The notes beneath the pieces are model-generated. The model was not told the DNA's origin and did no database searches. It saw nothing but the letters and a program-made list of their open reading frames with translations. Of a stretch of DNA of 64,000 nt, positions 16,790 to 26,546 are shown one piece after another. The DNA is taken from positions 1 to 64,000 of the forward strand of contig JAFKKV010000037.1 of assembly GCA_017304475.1 (NCBI GenBank), given 5' to 3'. The translations under genes and the position numbers were made by a program. Origin of the DNA: Hyphomicrobiales bacterium. Lineage in GTDB: Bacteria; Pseudomonadota; Alphaproteobacteria; Rhizobiales; Phreatobacteraceae. Every line of letters begins with the position of its first letter. Position 1 is the first letter of the stretch.

Positions 16790-17281
16790 CGGGCGGACTC
16801 AGGCTGGCATCTGCGGATGCGATCGGGCGCATTCGCATCTAATTGGATTCAATTTTGATCCGGCTAATGAAGAACACCGCTTTTTAATCAAATTGAGCAT
16901 GGTCCGGCCGAGCCTTGCCCGGGCCCAGCAGTCCCACGCCCGCACAACGCATCGCCGCACGGATTGGATGGCAGGTGCTTGCCACCAAAAAGAACAGAAG
17001 ATGCAACAATTCGGCGATATCGCCACCGTATTGACTACGTCTTATCACCTACAATAGATGACGCTGGGGCATGCCGCCCTCAATAGATGCAACCAGGCAT
17101 TGAAGATATGAATCATTCCCCCATCCATTGCCGCCCGCACCCCGCGCCGGCGGAGGCGGCAATGGTCCTGGAAAATCCCGGCCGCGGCCGCCGCGGATGG
17201 CCGGCAGTGGTTCGCGGCGCCGGTTCCGGCTAAGATGCCGCAGCGGCGCCCTCCGCCCGGCGCCCGACAGTGAAAGGAAGC
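16790..17281. other. Long intergenic region, no gene recognised
   Basis: About 490 bases between divergent genes. Parts (about 16830-17060) are A/T-richer than the neighbours and probably carry both promoters. A TTGACT at 17031 has only a poor downstream -10 match, so no promoter is called. The part next to 17282 is a GC-rich leader. I see no RNA gene. Confidence 0.5.
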
Positions 17282-18049
17282 ATGTCCATGCGATTGCGAC
17301 AGACAAGACGTCGACAGCTTGGAATAGTTGTCGCCGGCGCATTGTTCGCCGCACTGTTGTTGCCGGCCGCCGCCCAGGCGGCCGAAGCCGTCACCACGGC
17401 CGACGTCAATATGCGCGCCGGCCCGGGCACCAATTTCGGGCGGGTCGCCACGCTTCCCGAAGGCGCCGGCGTCGATGTCCAGGGCTGCAACGGCAGTTGG
17501 TGCCGGGTCGTCTATCGCGGCATCGTCGGCTGGGTGTCCGGCAGCTATCTGGCCGGCCTCGACGGCGCGCCCGAGATCGTCGCCCCGCCGGTCTACGAAC
17601 CGCCGCCGGTCTATGTCCCGCCGCCGGTCTATGTCCCGGGTCCGGTCTATGAACGGCCGCCGCATTGGCATCGGCCGCCGCCGCGTCCGCCGGTTTGGGA
17701 GCGCCCACCGGGCCGGCCGCCAGGCTGGGAACGTCCGCCGGGCCGCCCCCCGGGCTGGGAGCGCCCGCCAGGCGGCAGACCGCCGGGTTGGGAGCGTCCG
17801 CCAGGTGGCGGCAGGCCGCCGGGCTGGGAACGCCCGCCGGGTGGCGGCAGGCCGCCGGGTTGGGAACGCCCGCCGGGTGGTGGTGGACGCCCGCCCATCG
17901 GTCAGCCGCCAGGTGGCGGCGGTCGCCCGCCGATCGCTCAGCCGCCGGGCGGCGGCGGACGTCCGCCGATCGCTCAGCCGCCGCAGGGTGGCGGGCAGCG
18001 GCTGCCCATGCCGGGCGGCTTTACCGGCCAGCGGCCGCAGCAGAACTGA
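17282..18049 (+). CDS. Exported SH3-domain protein with proline-rich repeat tail
   Basis: A 255-residue protein. The signal peptide runs to about residue 34 (LFAALLLPAAAQAAEA). A bacterial SH3 (SH3_3) domain lies at about residues 36-92: TTADVNMRAGPGTNFGRVAT, then GWVSGSYL. A long tail follows, first PPPVYVPPPVY, then six WERPPG units and three GGGGRPPI units. SH3_3 domains usually bind peptidoglycan or proteins in the envelope. The tail may be extended and wall-spanning. The ATG at 17282 follows AAAGGAAG. A strong terminator follows the gene. Confidence 0.87.
   Translation: MSMRLRQTRRRQLGIVVAGALFAALLLPAAAQAAEAVTTADVNMRAGPGTNFGRVATLPEGAGVDVQGCNGSWCRVVYRGIVGWVSGSYLAGLDGAPEIVAPPVYEPPPVYVPPPVYVPGPVYERPPHWHRPPPRPPVWERPPGRPPGWERPPGRPPGWERPPGGRPPGWERPPGGGRPPGWERPPGGGRPPGWERPPGGGGRPPIGQPPGGGGRPPIAQPPGGGGRPPIAQPPQGGGQRLPMPGGFTGQRPQQN
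17694..17995 (+). repeat. In-frame minisatellite coding WERPPG / GGGGRPPI units
   Basis: Tandem near-identical units of about 30-36 bases encode the proline/glycine tail. Units differ by small in-frame changes (RPPG, GRPPG, GGRPPG). This is the pattern expected from slipped-strand expansion. Confidence 0.85.
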
Positions 18050-18055
18050 CGCGCG

Positions 18056-18092
18056 GCGCGGCCGGAACCCAGGTTCCGGCCGCGCTCTTTTT
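18056..18092 (+). terminator. Rho-independent terminator of the SH3-protein gene
   Basis: A 13-bp G/C-rich stem, GCGCGGCCGGAAC with GTTCCGGCCGCGC, and a 4-base loop, followed by TCTTTTT. It begins seven bases after the stop codon and touches the stop codon of the convergent DUF2809 gene. Confidence 0.92.
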
Positions 18093-18553
18093 CAGCTTCG
18101 CCGAAGCACGAAGCGATCCAGCAGGGCCATGGGCGCGATGCCCGCGAGATAGGCGGCGATATCGGCCCAGGCGAAATAGCGCCCGAGCAGCAGCGCGCCG
18201 ATGCGGGTCGCCCGAAACTGGTCGAGCCAGCCGATATGGATCAGCTGGCTGAATTCGCCACCGATCGCCACCAGCGCCGCCAACCCGGCCTTGACCGCCG
18301 GATGCGACTTCGGCGCGAGCATGGCGACGAGCCAATAGACCATGCCTCCCCACAGGATCGAGCCGGCATATTTGGCCTGAAACGGAGCCAGGCCGAGCAG
18401 CGGCGAGCGGCAGGCGAGCCCCGCGCCGATCGTCACGATGGCGAGTGCGGCGTAGAGAATGCGCGGATGGCGAAGCAATGGCGTCTCCGGATCATGAAAG
18501 CCGGCCGGCAGCCGTGCGGGCAGGCCCTTTCCCGCCGATGCCTTGCATCGCAA
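18092..18553 (-). CDS. DUF2809 membrane protein
   Basis: A 153-residue inner-membrane protein with about four helices. The conserved C-terminal half, GEFSQLIHIGWLDQFRATRI, GALLLGRYFAWADIAAYLAG, marks the DUF2809 family (VanZ-like fold, function unknown). The exact start is unsure because the first 25 codons look poorly conserved. It follows the amidohydrolase gene by 37 bases on the same strand, so it may be the last gene of that operon. Confidence 0.8.
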   Translation of the reverse strand: MRCKASAGKGLPARLPAGFHDPETPLLRHPRILYAALAIVTIGAGLACRSPLLGLAPFQAKYAGSILWGGMVYWLVAMLAPKSHPAVKAGLAALVAIGGEFSQLIHIGWLDQFRATRIGALLLGRYFAWADIAAYLAGIAPMALLDRFVLRRS

Positions 18554-18590
18554 TCATGGTCATCGGACGGCAGGACCCGGATCTGCCCGG

Positions 18591-20252
18591 TCAGATCTCG
18601 CCATGCACGACGCGGCCCTCGAACAGGGTCGCCAGAACCCGCGTCGCCGCGATCTCCTCAGCCGCGATCGCGAACAGGTCGCGATCGAGCACCACCAGAT
18701 CGGCCGAGAGCCCGGGCGCGAGCATGCCGGTCTCGGCGCCCAGCCCCATGCCGCGCGCCGCGTTGCGGCTATAGAGCGGCAGCGCCGCGCCGAGCGGCAG
18801 TGCCTGGTCCGGCCCGTAGACCCCGGCGACCCGCCCGGAGGCGTCGCGCCGCGTCACCATGCCGGCAAGGCTCAGCCAGGGGTCCGGCTCGTCGGCGACC
18901 GCCGGCCAATCCGTGCCGGTGGCGGCCAGCGCCCCCGACGCCACGATGTCGCGGATCGGCCAGGCACCGGCGAACCGCGCCGCGCCCACCGCGCGTTCAT
19001 GGACGACATTGGTCGGGCTCGGAAACCAGAGCGGCGGGTTGAGGTCGGCGATGACATTGAGCCTGGACAGCCGCGCAATATCGTCCGGACGGATGTAATT
19101 GCCGTGCGACAGCTGGTGCGCCGGTCCGCCCGGCCCATTGGCGGCACGCACCCGCTCGACCGCATCGAGCATCATCCGGATCGCGCGATCGCCGATGGCG
19201 TGAACCTTGACGCCCATGCCGCGCCGGTCGAAGGCGGCGATGCCGGCCACCAGTTCGTCCAGCGACAGGAGCGTGTCGCCGCGTTCCGGCGTCCCCTCCC
19301 CGCCATCCGTCGAAGCATAGGGATCGATCATCGCGGCGGTCCTGAGCGAGGGCACGCCATCGAGGAAGATCTTGCCGAAATCCGCCCGCATGTGCCGGCC
19401 GCAGAGCTCCGCGCGGCGATCGATCAACGCGTCCGGCCAGGCGGCGCCGACAATATTGGCGACCGCGGGCAGGCAGAAGCCGGCCCAGGCATCGAGCTTG
19501 CCGGCGTCGTCCAGGGCCTTGAAGGCCTGCATCATCTCCTGCGAGGCCATGGCATCGAGGAAACCGGTAATGCCGAAGCGGTTCAGCATGGCGACGCCGT
19601 GCCGGGCGGCGGCAACCTGCTCCTCGGCGGTGAGTGCTGGAATGGCCTGGCGGACCGGCGTGCAGGCGGCTTCCAGGAGGTAGCCGGTCGGCCGGCCGGT
19701 CAGGGCGTCGCGGACGATCTCGCCATGGGGCGGATCGGGCGTATCAGTTCCGATGCCGGCCCGTTCCAGCGCCAGCGAATTGGCGAAACGTGCATGGCCA
19801 CTGAGATGGGTCAGCACGACCGGGCGGCCATTGCTGACCGCGTCGAGTTGCGCGAGCGCGGTGAGATCCCGCATGCCGGTTTCGGCCGCCCGGCCGAACG
19901 GGCCGGCGACGATCCAGGGCCGCGCTCCGGGCGCGGAGGCCGCCGCGCCGACCCTGTCGAGCACTTCGGTGAAGGCGCAACCCGGCGGCAGCCTGAGTTC
20001 GAACAGCCGGCCGATCGCCCCGGAAAACAGATGGATGTGGAAATCGATGAGGCCCGGCATGGCCATGCGGCCGTGCAGATCGACAATCCGCGTGCCGGGC
20101 CCGGACCATTGCATCACGTCCTGCGACCGGCCGCGCCCGAGGATCCGGCCGCCGCCGATCGCGACGGCCTCGACCAGGGGCGCGGCTGCATCGAGCGTAT
20201 GGATCGACCCGCCAAGCAGCAACAGGTCGGCCTTCATCGTTTCAACGGTCAT
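18591..20252 (-). CDS. Amidohydrolase, YtcJ-like
   Basis: A 553-residue cytosolic TIM-barrel metallohydrolase. An N-terminal strand ADLLLLGGSIHTLD and the metal motif MPGLIDFHIHLF near residue 70 are typical of YtcJ-type enzymes. A conserved histidine lies in VKVHAIGDRAIRMMLD, and QLSHGNYI supplies a further metal-ligand histidine. The C-terminus ends in the small strand pair VLATLFEGRVVHGE. It probably hydrolyses an amide or cyclic amide; the neighbouring aminotransferase and binding protein suggest a catabolic set. It lies 59 bases after the binding-protein gene. Confidence 0.88.
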   Translation of the reverse strand: MTVETMKADLLLLGGSIHTLDAAAPLVEAVAIGGGRILGRGRSQDVMQWSGPGTRIVDLHGRMAMPGLIDFHIHLFSGAIGRLFELRLPPGCAFTEVLDRVGAAASAPGARPWIVAGPFGRAAETGMRDLTALAQLDAVSNGRPVVLTHLSGHARFANSLALERAGIGTDTPDPPHGEIVRDALTGRPTGYLLEAACTPVRQAIPALTAEEQVAAARHGVAMLNRFGITGFLDAMASQEMMQAFKALDDAGKLDAWAGFCLPAVANIVGAAWPDALIDRRAELCGRHMRADFGKIFLDGVPSLRTAAMIDPYASTDGGEGTPERGDTLLSLDELVAGIAAFDRRGMGVKVHAIGDRAIRMMLDAVERVRAANGPGGPAHQLSHGNYIRPDDIARLSRLNVIADLNPPLWFPSPTNVVHERAVGAARFAGAWPIRDIVASGALAATGTDWPAVADEPDPWLSLAGMVTRRDASGRVAGVYGPDQALPLGAALPLYSRNAARGMGLGAETGMLAPGLSADLVVLDRDLFAIAAEEIAATRVLATLFEGRVVHGEI

Positions 20253-20311
20253 GACGTCGCAACCCCGTCCTCAGGTGCTTCCGGCAATCGATGCGGCCCC
20301 TCGGCCGGGGA

Positions 20312-21898
20312 TCAGGCGCCCCGGCGCAGGCCCCAGAAGGCCGGGATCCCCTTGGGCAGGTCGACGATATTGCGCCGGATGGCCGTGCGCGTGCGGAACT
20401 GGCCGAGCGGGATATAGGGGACGCTGCGCAAGGCCTGTTCCTGAAGCGCACGGCAGACGGCTTGCTGGCCGGCCAGATCGGGCGCGTCGAACCAGGCGCT
20501 GCGCAGCCGTTCGATCTCCGGATCCTTCAGCCAGCCGCCCGCCGCGTTGCCGTCGCCGCGCAGTGTCACGCTGACCGCCGGGTTCAGCATGTCGTAGCCG
20601 GACCAGGTGCCGACAAAGGCGCTCCAGCCGCCGCGTTCCACCGGCTGGTTGCTGGCGCGGCGCTGCATCACCGTGCCCCAGTCGGTCGAGATGAAATCGA
20701 CATTCATGCCGATGCGGCTGAACATTGCCTGGGCCACCTGGCTCATCGCGTTGATGGGGGGAATGTCGGACGCCCCCAGCAGCACGACGCGTTCGCCCTT
20801 GTAGCCGGCAGCGGCGAGGTCACGCTTGACCCGGTCGATATTGCGCGGCCCGGTCAAGGTCTCGACACCGGCTTCCGTCGCCATGGGCGTGCCGGGCGTG
20901 AACAGACCGACCTTGTCGTTCCACAGCGCGCGATCATCGCCCGCCACCGCCATCATGAATTCCGACTGGTCGATCGCCCCGAGCACCGCGCGCAAAATGG
21001 CGGGGTTGTCGAAGGGCGGATTGGCATGGTTGATGCGGATGACCCCGATCGAGCCGGTGGCGTCGATCGTCTCCAGGGCAATGTTGCGATTGCGCGCCAG
21101 CAAGGGCAGGAGATCGGCGCTCGGGGCCTCCCACCAGTCGACCTCGCCCGCCTGCAGCGCGGCCGCCGCGGTGCCCACATCGGGCATGGTGCGCCATTCG
21201 ACGCGATCGAAATGGACATGTTTGCCGCCGGCGAGGAAGCGCGACGGCCCCGCCGCCGGAACATATTTGTCGAATTTCGCATAGGCCGCGAACGAACCGG
21301 CGACCCGCTCGCCAGCCAGAAAACGGAACGGCCCACTGCCGATCATCTCCGTCACCTGCTTTTGCGGCGGCGTCTCGGCGAGCCGCTCCGGCATGACGCA
21401 GAGCATGTTGGGGCTGGCTTTGCCGAGTGCCATCGGCAGCAGCGGGAACGGCCGCTTCAGCCGGAACTCGATCAGCTTGTCGGATGGCGCCGAGACCTCC
21501 TCGGTGAGCGCCATCAGGGTGCGGCCGACGGAATCGGTCTGGCCCCAGCGGCGGATGCTGGCGACACAGTCGCGCGCCAAGACCGGGCTGCCGTCATGAA
21601 ACACCAGCCCGTCGCGCAAGGTGAGGCGCCAGCGCCTGCCCTCGTCATCGACCTGATGACCGGCGACCATTTGCGGCTGCGGCTGGAACTGATCGTCGAT
21701 CCCGTAGAGCGTGTCGAAGACCATGCAGGCGTGGTTGCGCGTCACATAGGCCAGGGTCCAGACCGGGTCGAGGATCGCCAGGTCGGCATTGGGAATGAAA
21801 CGCAAGGTCCGCGCCGCCTGCGCCGAACCGAGACGCGGGGCGGCAAGGCTCGCCAGCCCGCCGCCGATGCCCTGCAAGACATGTCGCCTGTTCGGCAT
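20312..21898 (-). CDS. Peptide-type ABC substrate-binding protein (family 5)
   Basis: A 528-residue periplasmic protein with a twin-arginine-like signal (MPNRRHVLQGIGGGLASLA). Core landmarks are ILDPVWTLAYVTRNHACMVF, WRLTLRDGLVFHDGSPVLA and SIGVIRINHANPPFDNPAI, all typical of DppA/OppA-class solute-binding proteins. The ATG at 21898 follows GAGGGGGG. No permease or ATPase genes adjoin it, so it must use a transporter encoded elsewhere or act in sensing. It is a clear paralogue of the protein at 31584-33173. It lies 55 bases after the aminotransferase gene. Confidence 0.92.
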   Translation of the reverse strand: MPNRRHVLQGIGGGLASLAAPRLGSAQAARTLRFIPNADLAILDPVWTLAYVTRNHACMVFDTLYGIDDQFQPQPQMVAGHQVDDEGRRWRLTLRDGLVFHDGSPVLARDCVASIRRWGQTDSVGRTLMALTEEVSAPSDKLIEFRLKRPFPLLPMALGKASPNMLCVMPERLAETPPQKQVTEMIGSGPFRFLAGERVAGSFAAYAKFDKYVPAAGPSRFLAGGKHVHFDRVEWRTMPDVGTAAAALQAGEVDWWEAPSADLLPLLARNRNIALETIDATGSIGVIRINHANPPFDNPAILRAVLGAIDQSEFMMAVAGDDRALWNDKVGLFTPGTPMATEAGVETLTGPRNIDRVKRDLAAAGYKGERVVLLGASDIPPINAMSQVAQAMFSRIGMNVDFISTDWGTVMQRRASNQPVERGGWSAFVGTWSGYDMLNPAVSVTLRGDGNAAGGWLKDPEIERLRSAWFDAPDLAGQQAVCRALQEQALRSVPYIPLGQFRTRTAIRRNIVDLPKGIPAFWGLRRGA

Positions 21899-21953
21899 GA
21901 AAGCCCCCCTCATTCATGGTCGCAACGGAATGCGCTCGTCTCGTCCGGCCCTG

Positions 21954-23333
21954 TCAGTCGAAGCCCCGCGCCACCCACGCCTGGGTCTCGTCGAGAGCCT
22001 CGGTCACCGCGGCGAGAATGATGTCGATCTCGGTGTCCTCGATGATCAGCGGCGGCGACAGCATCAGCGCGTCGCCGAGCGCGCGCAGCAGCACGCCACG
22101 CCGGTGAATGGCAGCCGCGAGATGGCCCGCGACCTTGCGCTGGGCCGGGAACGGCTGGCGCGCCGCCTTGTCCATGCTGAGCTCGACGGCGGCCATCAGG
22201 CCGACGCCGCGCACCTCGCCGACCAGCGGATGATCCGACAGGCGCCTGAGGCCGTCCTGGAAGCGCGGCGCGACACGGCGGACATGGCCGACAATGTCGC
22301 GCTCGCGATAGATGGCGAGCGTCTCGCGCGCCACCGCCGCGCCGACCGGATGGCCGCCATAGGTGAAGCCGTGGGAGAAATTGCCGAGCTTGTCGCTCTC
22401 CACCAGCATGGCGTCAAAGATCGGCTGCGACACCAGCGTGGCCGAGATGGGGAAATAGGCCGCCGACAGGCCCTTGGCGCAGGTCACCATGTCGGGCTTC
22501 AGGCCATAGGTCTGGCTGCCCCACATATTTCCGGTACGGCCGAAACCGCAGATCACCTCGTCGGCGATGATGAGAATGTCGTGGCGCCGCAGAACCTCCT
22601 GCACCCGCTCGAAATAGGTCCGCGGCGGCACGACGACACCGCCTGTGCCCATGACCGGCTCGGCGATGAAGGCGCCGATCGTCTCCGGCCCCTCCCGCGC
22701 GATGACCTCTTCCAGCTCCGCCGCAAGACGCGCCGCGAAATCCTCCTCGGTCTCGCCGGGTAAGCCCTCGCGATAATGGTGCGGACAGGTGACGTGCACC
22801 ACGCCGGGCAGCGGCAGGTTGAAGTCCTGGTGCATGTTCGGCAGGCCGGTCAGGCTCGCCGAGGCGATCGTCGTGCCGTGATAGCTGCGCCGCCGCGAGA
22901 TGATCTTGCGCTTCTCCGGCCGGCCGATCGCATGGTGATAATACCAGACGAGCTTCATCGCCGTGTCATTGGCTTCCGAGCCGGAACAGGCGAACAGGGC
23001 CTTCGACATTGGGGCCGGCGCCATGCCGACCAGTTCGGTCGACAATTCCACCACCGGGTCGAACGAGCGATGGGCGAAGGTCTGCATATAGGGCAGCCGC
23101 CGCATCTGCCGGGTGGCCGCCTCGACCAGGCGCTGCTCGCTGAAACCGAGTGAGGCGCACCACAACCCCGCCATGCCCTCGAGCAGCCGGTTGCCATCCG
23201 CATCGACCACGAACACGCCGTCGCCGCACTCGATCAGCAGCGGCCCTTCCTTCTCATGCAGCCTGAGATTGGTCTGCGGATGGATGTGATGGGCGATATC
23301 ACGGGCGAAGGGAGAGTTGAGATCAGCAGACAT
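21954..23333 (-). CDS. Class III aminotransferase (omega-amino acid type)
   Basis: A 459-residue PLP enzyme. The N-terminus reads [20 protein letters not shown]. Conserved elements are [27 protein letters not shown], the PLP-aspartate motif [13 protein letters not shown] and the Schiff-base lysine in [11 protein letters not shown]. This matches the aspartate-aminotransferase-family proteins acting on omega-amino acids, polyamines or beta-alanine with pyruvate. It is the first gene of a four-gene minus-strand run, divergent from the IclR regulator that likely controls it. Confidence 0.92.
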   Translation of the reverse strand: MSADLNSPFARDIAHHIHPQTNLRLHEKEGPLLIECGDGVFVVDADGNRLLEGMAGLWCASLGFSEQRLVEAATRQMRRLPYMQTFAHRSFDPVVELSTELVGMAPAPMSKALFACSGSEANDTAMKLVWYYHHAIGRPEKRKIISRRRSYHGTTIASASLTGLPNMHQDFNLPLPGVVHVTCPHHYREGLPGETEEDFAARLAAELEEVIAREGPETIGAFIAEPVMGTGGVVVPPRTYFERVQEVLRRHDILIIADEVICGFGRTGNMWGSQTYGLKPDMVTCAKGLSAAYFPISATLVSQPIFDAMLVESDKLGNFSHGFTYGGHPVGAAVARETLAIYRERDIVGHVRRVAPRFQDGLRRLSDHPLVGEVRGVGLMAAVELSMDKAARQPFPAQRKVAGHLAAAIHRRGVLLRALGDALMLSPPLIIEDTEIDIILAAVTEALDETQAWVARGFD

Positions 23334-23387
23334 CGGCCATCACCGCTTGAGCATCCTGGTCTTGAGGATGGGAGCGCGACGGCGTTG

Positions 23388-23409
23388 TTGTCAAATATGA
23401 AATTGACAA
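23388..23409. promoter_or_regulatory. Candidate IclR operator
   Basis: Inverted repeat TTGTCAA-N8-TTGACAA in the 125-base gap between the aminotransferase and iclR-type genes. The size and A/T-rich spacer fit an IclR-family site. It overlaps the proposed iclR promoter -35, as expected for autoregulation. Confidence 0.5.
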
Positions 23410-23429
23410 GATAGCGTTGTTTATATAGC
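23403..23429 (+). promoter_or_regulatory. Candidate promoter of the iclR-type gene
   Basis: TTGACA at 23403 matches the -35 consensus. TATAGC at 23424 is a plausible -10 with a short 15-base spacer, 30 bases before the start codon. This is a weak to moderate call. Confidence 0.35.
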
Positions 23430-23458
23430 AACAATCCGATCATGATAAGAGTTGCACC

Positions 23459-24244
23459 ATGAAGACCGCTCACAAGACCATCAGACTGCTGCGCCAGTTC
23501 ACCACGCAGGAGCCGGACCTCGGGGTCAGTGAACTGGCCCGCCGCCTCGACATGGACCGGTCGGGCGTCCATCGCATCCTGCAGACCCTGGTCGCGGAAA
23601 ACTTCGTCGAGCAGGATCCGCAAACACGGCTCTACCGGCTCGGGCTCGGTGTGCTCGACCTCGCGGCGGTGCGCATCAGCCAGCACGGCCTCCTGCCGAT
23701 CGCCCTGCCCTATCTCGATCGGCTGCGCGACGAGACCGGCGAAACGGTGGCCCTGCTGGTGCCCGATCGCAGCGATGCGGTCTGCATCGCCGTGGTCGAG
23801 AGCCGTCATGCCGTCAGGGTGGGCTATGATGTCGGCGAACGCATCCCGCTGCACGGCTCGGCCGGTGGCCAGGCCCTGCTCGCCCACATGGCCGATGATG
23901 CCTTCGATGCCTATTGCGCAGCAGGCCTCGCCCGTTTCACGCCCCGGACGATCACCGAGCGCGACGCGCTGCGCGACGCCCTCGACGCGATCCGGCACCG
24001 TGGTTTCGCCTGGGCTCAGGACAGCTATATCGAGGGCGTGCTGAGCGCGGCGGCACCGGTGCTCGACCCGAAGCAGCGCATTGCCGGATCGATTTCGGTC
24101 GCCGGACCGGCGCAGCGCCTGTCCATCGGCACGCTGCCCGAGATCGCCGCCGCGGCGCAACGCGTGGCCAAGGCGATCACCGAAGAATGGGCCGGGCTCA
24201 ACGGCACCGGCACCAAGGCGCGCATCGGCCTCAGGCCGCATTGA
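23459..24244 (+). CDS. IclR family transcriptional regulator
   Basis: A 261-residue regulator. The N-terminal winged helix is LGVSELARRLDMDRSGVHRI (residues about 20-40), followed by the recognition-helix region. The C-terminal effector domain carries RVGYDVGERIPLHGSAGGQA and GVLSAAAPVLD, typical of IclR ligand pockets. It is divergent from the aminotransferase operon, which it probably represses or activates in response to the amine or amide substrate. Confidence 0.93.
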   Translation: MKTAHKTIRLLRQFTTQEPDLGVSELARRLDMDRSGVHRILQTLVAENFVEQDPQTRLYRLGLGVLDLAAVRISQHGLLPIALPYLDRLRDETGETVALLVPDRSDAVCIAVVESRHAVRVGYDVGERIPLHGSAGGQALLAHMADDAFDAYCAAGLARFTPRTITERDALRDALDAIRHRGFAWAQDSYIEGVLSAAAPVLDPKQRIAGSISVAGPAQRLSIGTLPEIAAAAQRVAKAITEEWAGLNGTGTKARIGLRPH

Positions 24245-24255
24245 CCCGCCATAAG

Positions 24256-24285
24256 ACAATGCCCGGCGCGAAGGCCGGGCATTGT
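24256..24285. terminator. Convergent hairpin between iclR-type gene and rpoD
   Basis: A perfect 12-bp stem, ACAATGCCCGGC and GCCGGGCATTGT with a 6-base loop, between two convergent genes. There is little U-run on either strand; it probably serves as a bidirectional end. Confidence 0.75.
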
Positions 24286-24328
24286 GAAACGGAGGAGCGG
24301 TGGAGGCTCCGCGAACCGGGCAGACCGG

Positions 24329-26323
<1,995 letters not shown>

Positions 26324-26399
26324 TTCGTCGTCCATCGCTCGCCGGGGGTGCTGACCCCGCATGGCGCGTCGGGGTGGGTTCAAGGCCCGCCGCAACGCC

Positions 26400-26433
26400 A
26401 AAAAAGGGGCGGCGCTCGCCTGGAGCGCGCCCC
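26400..26433 (-). terminator. Terminator or attenuator hairpin between dnaG and rpoD
   Basis: On the minus strand, a 10-bp G/C stem with one bulged C (GGGGCGCGCT with AGCGCCGCCCC), a 7-base loop and then six Ts. It sits between the dnaG stop and the rpoD start, ending 77 bases before the latter. It should stop most dnaG transcripts unless regulated. Confidence 0.85.
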
Positions 26434-26546
26434 GACCGCTAGTGATTCGCTACCCTTAAGGCCTCTGTCCTTAAGCCCTCATGAACCATGACCCGCCGCC
26501 TCGTCTCCGCTGCGCGGTCCGCCCGTCTTCTTGCATGCACGCTTGC

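Noticed and set aside
17031-17050. Sigma-70 promoter upstream of the SH3-protein gene
   Set aside because: TTGACT is good, but the best TACAAT is only 13 bases away and no other -10 fits well.
17694-17995. CRISPR-like or noncoding tandem repeat
   Set aside because: Units are coding, of variable length in multiples of three, inside a protein with a signal peptide and SH3 domain.
18543-20417. 624-codon frame opposite the YtcJ-like gene
   Set aside because: Same antisense pattern as the others; the amidohydrolase motifs are on the minus strand.
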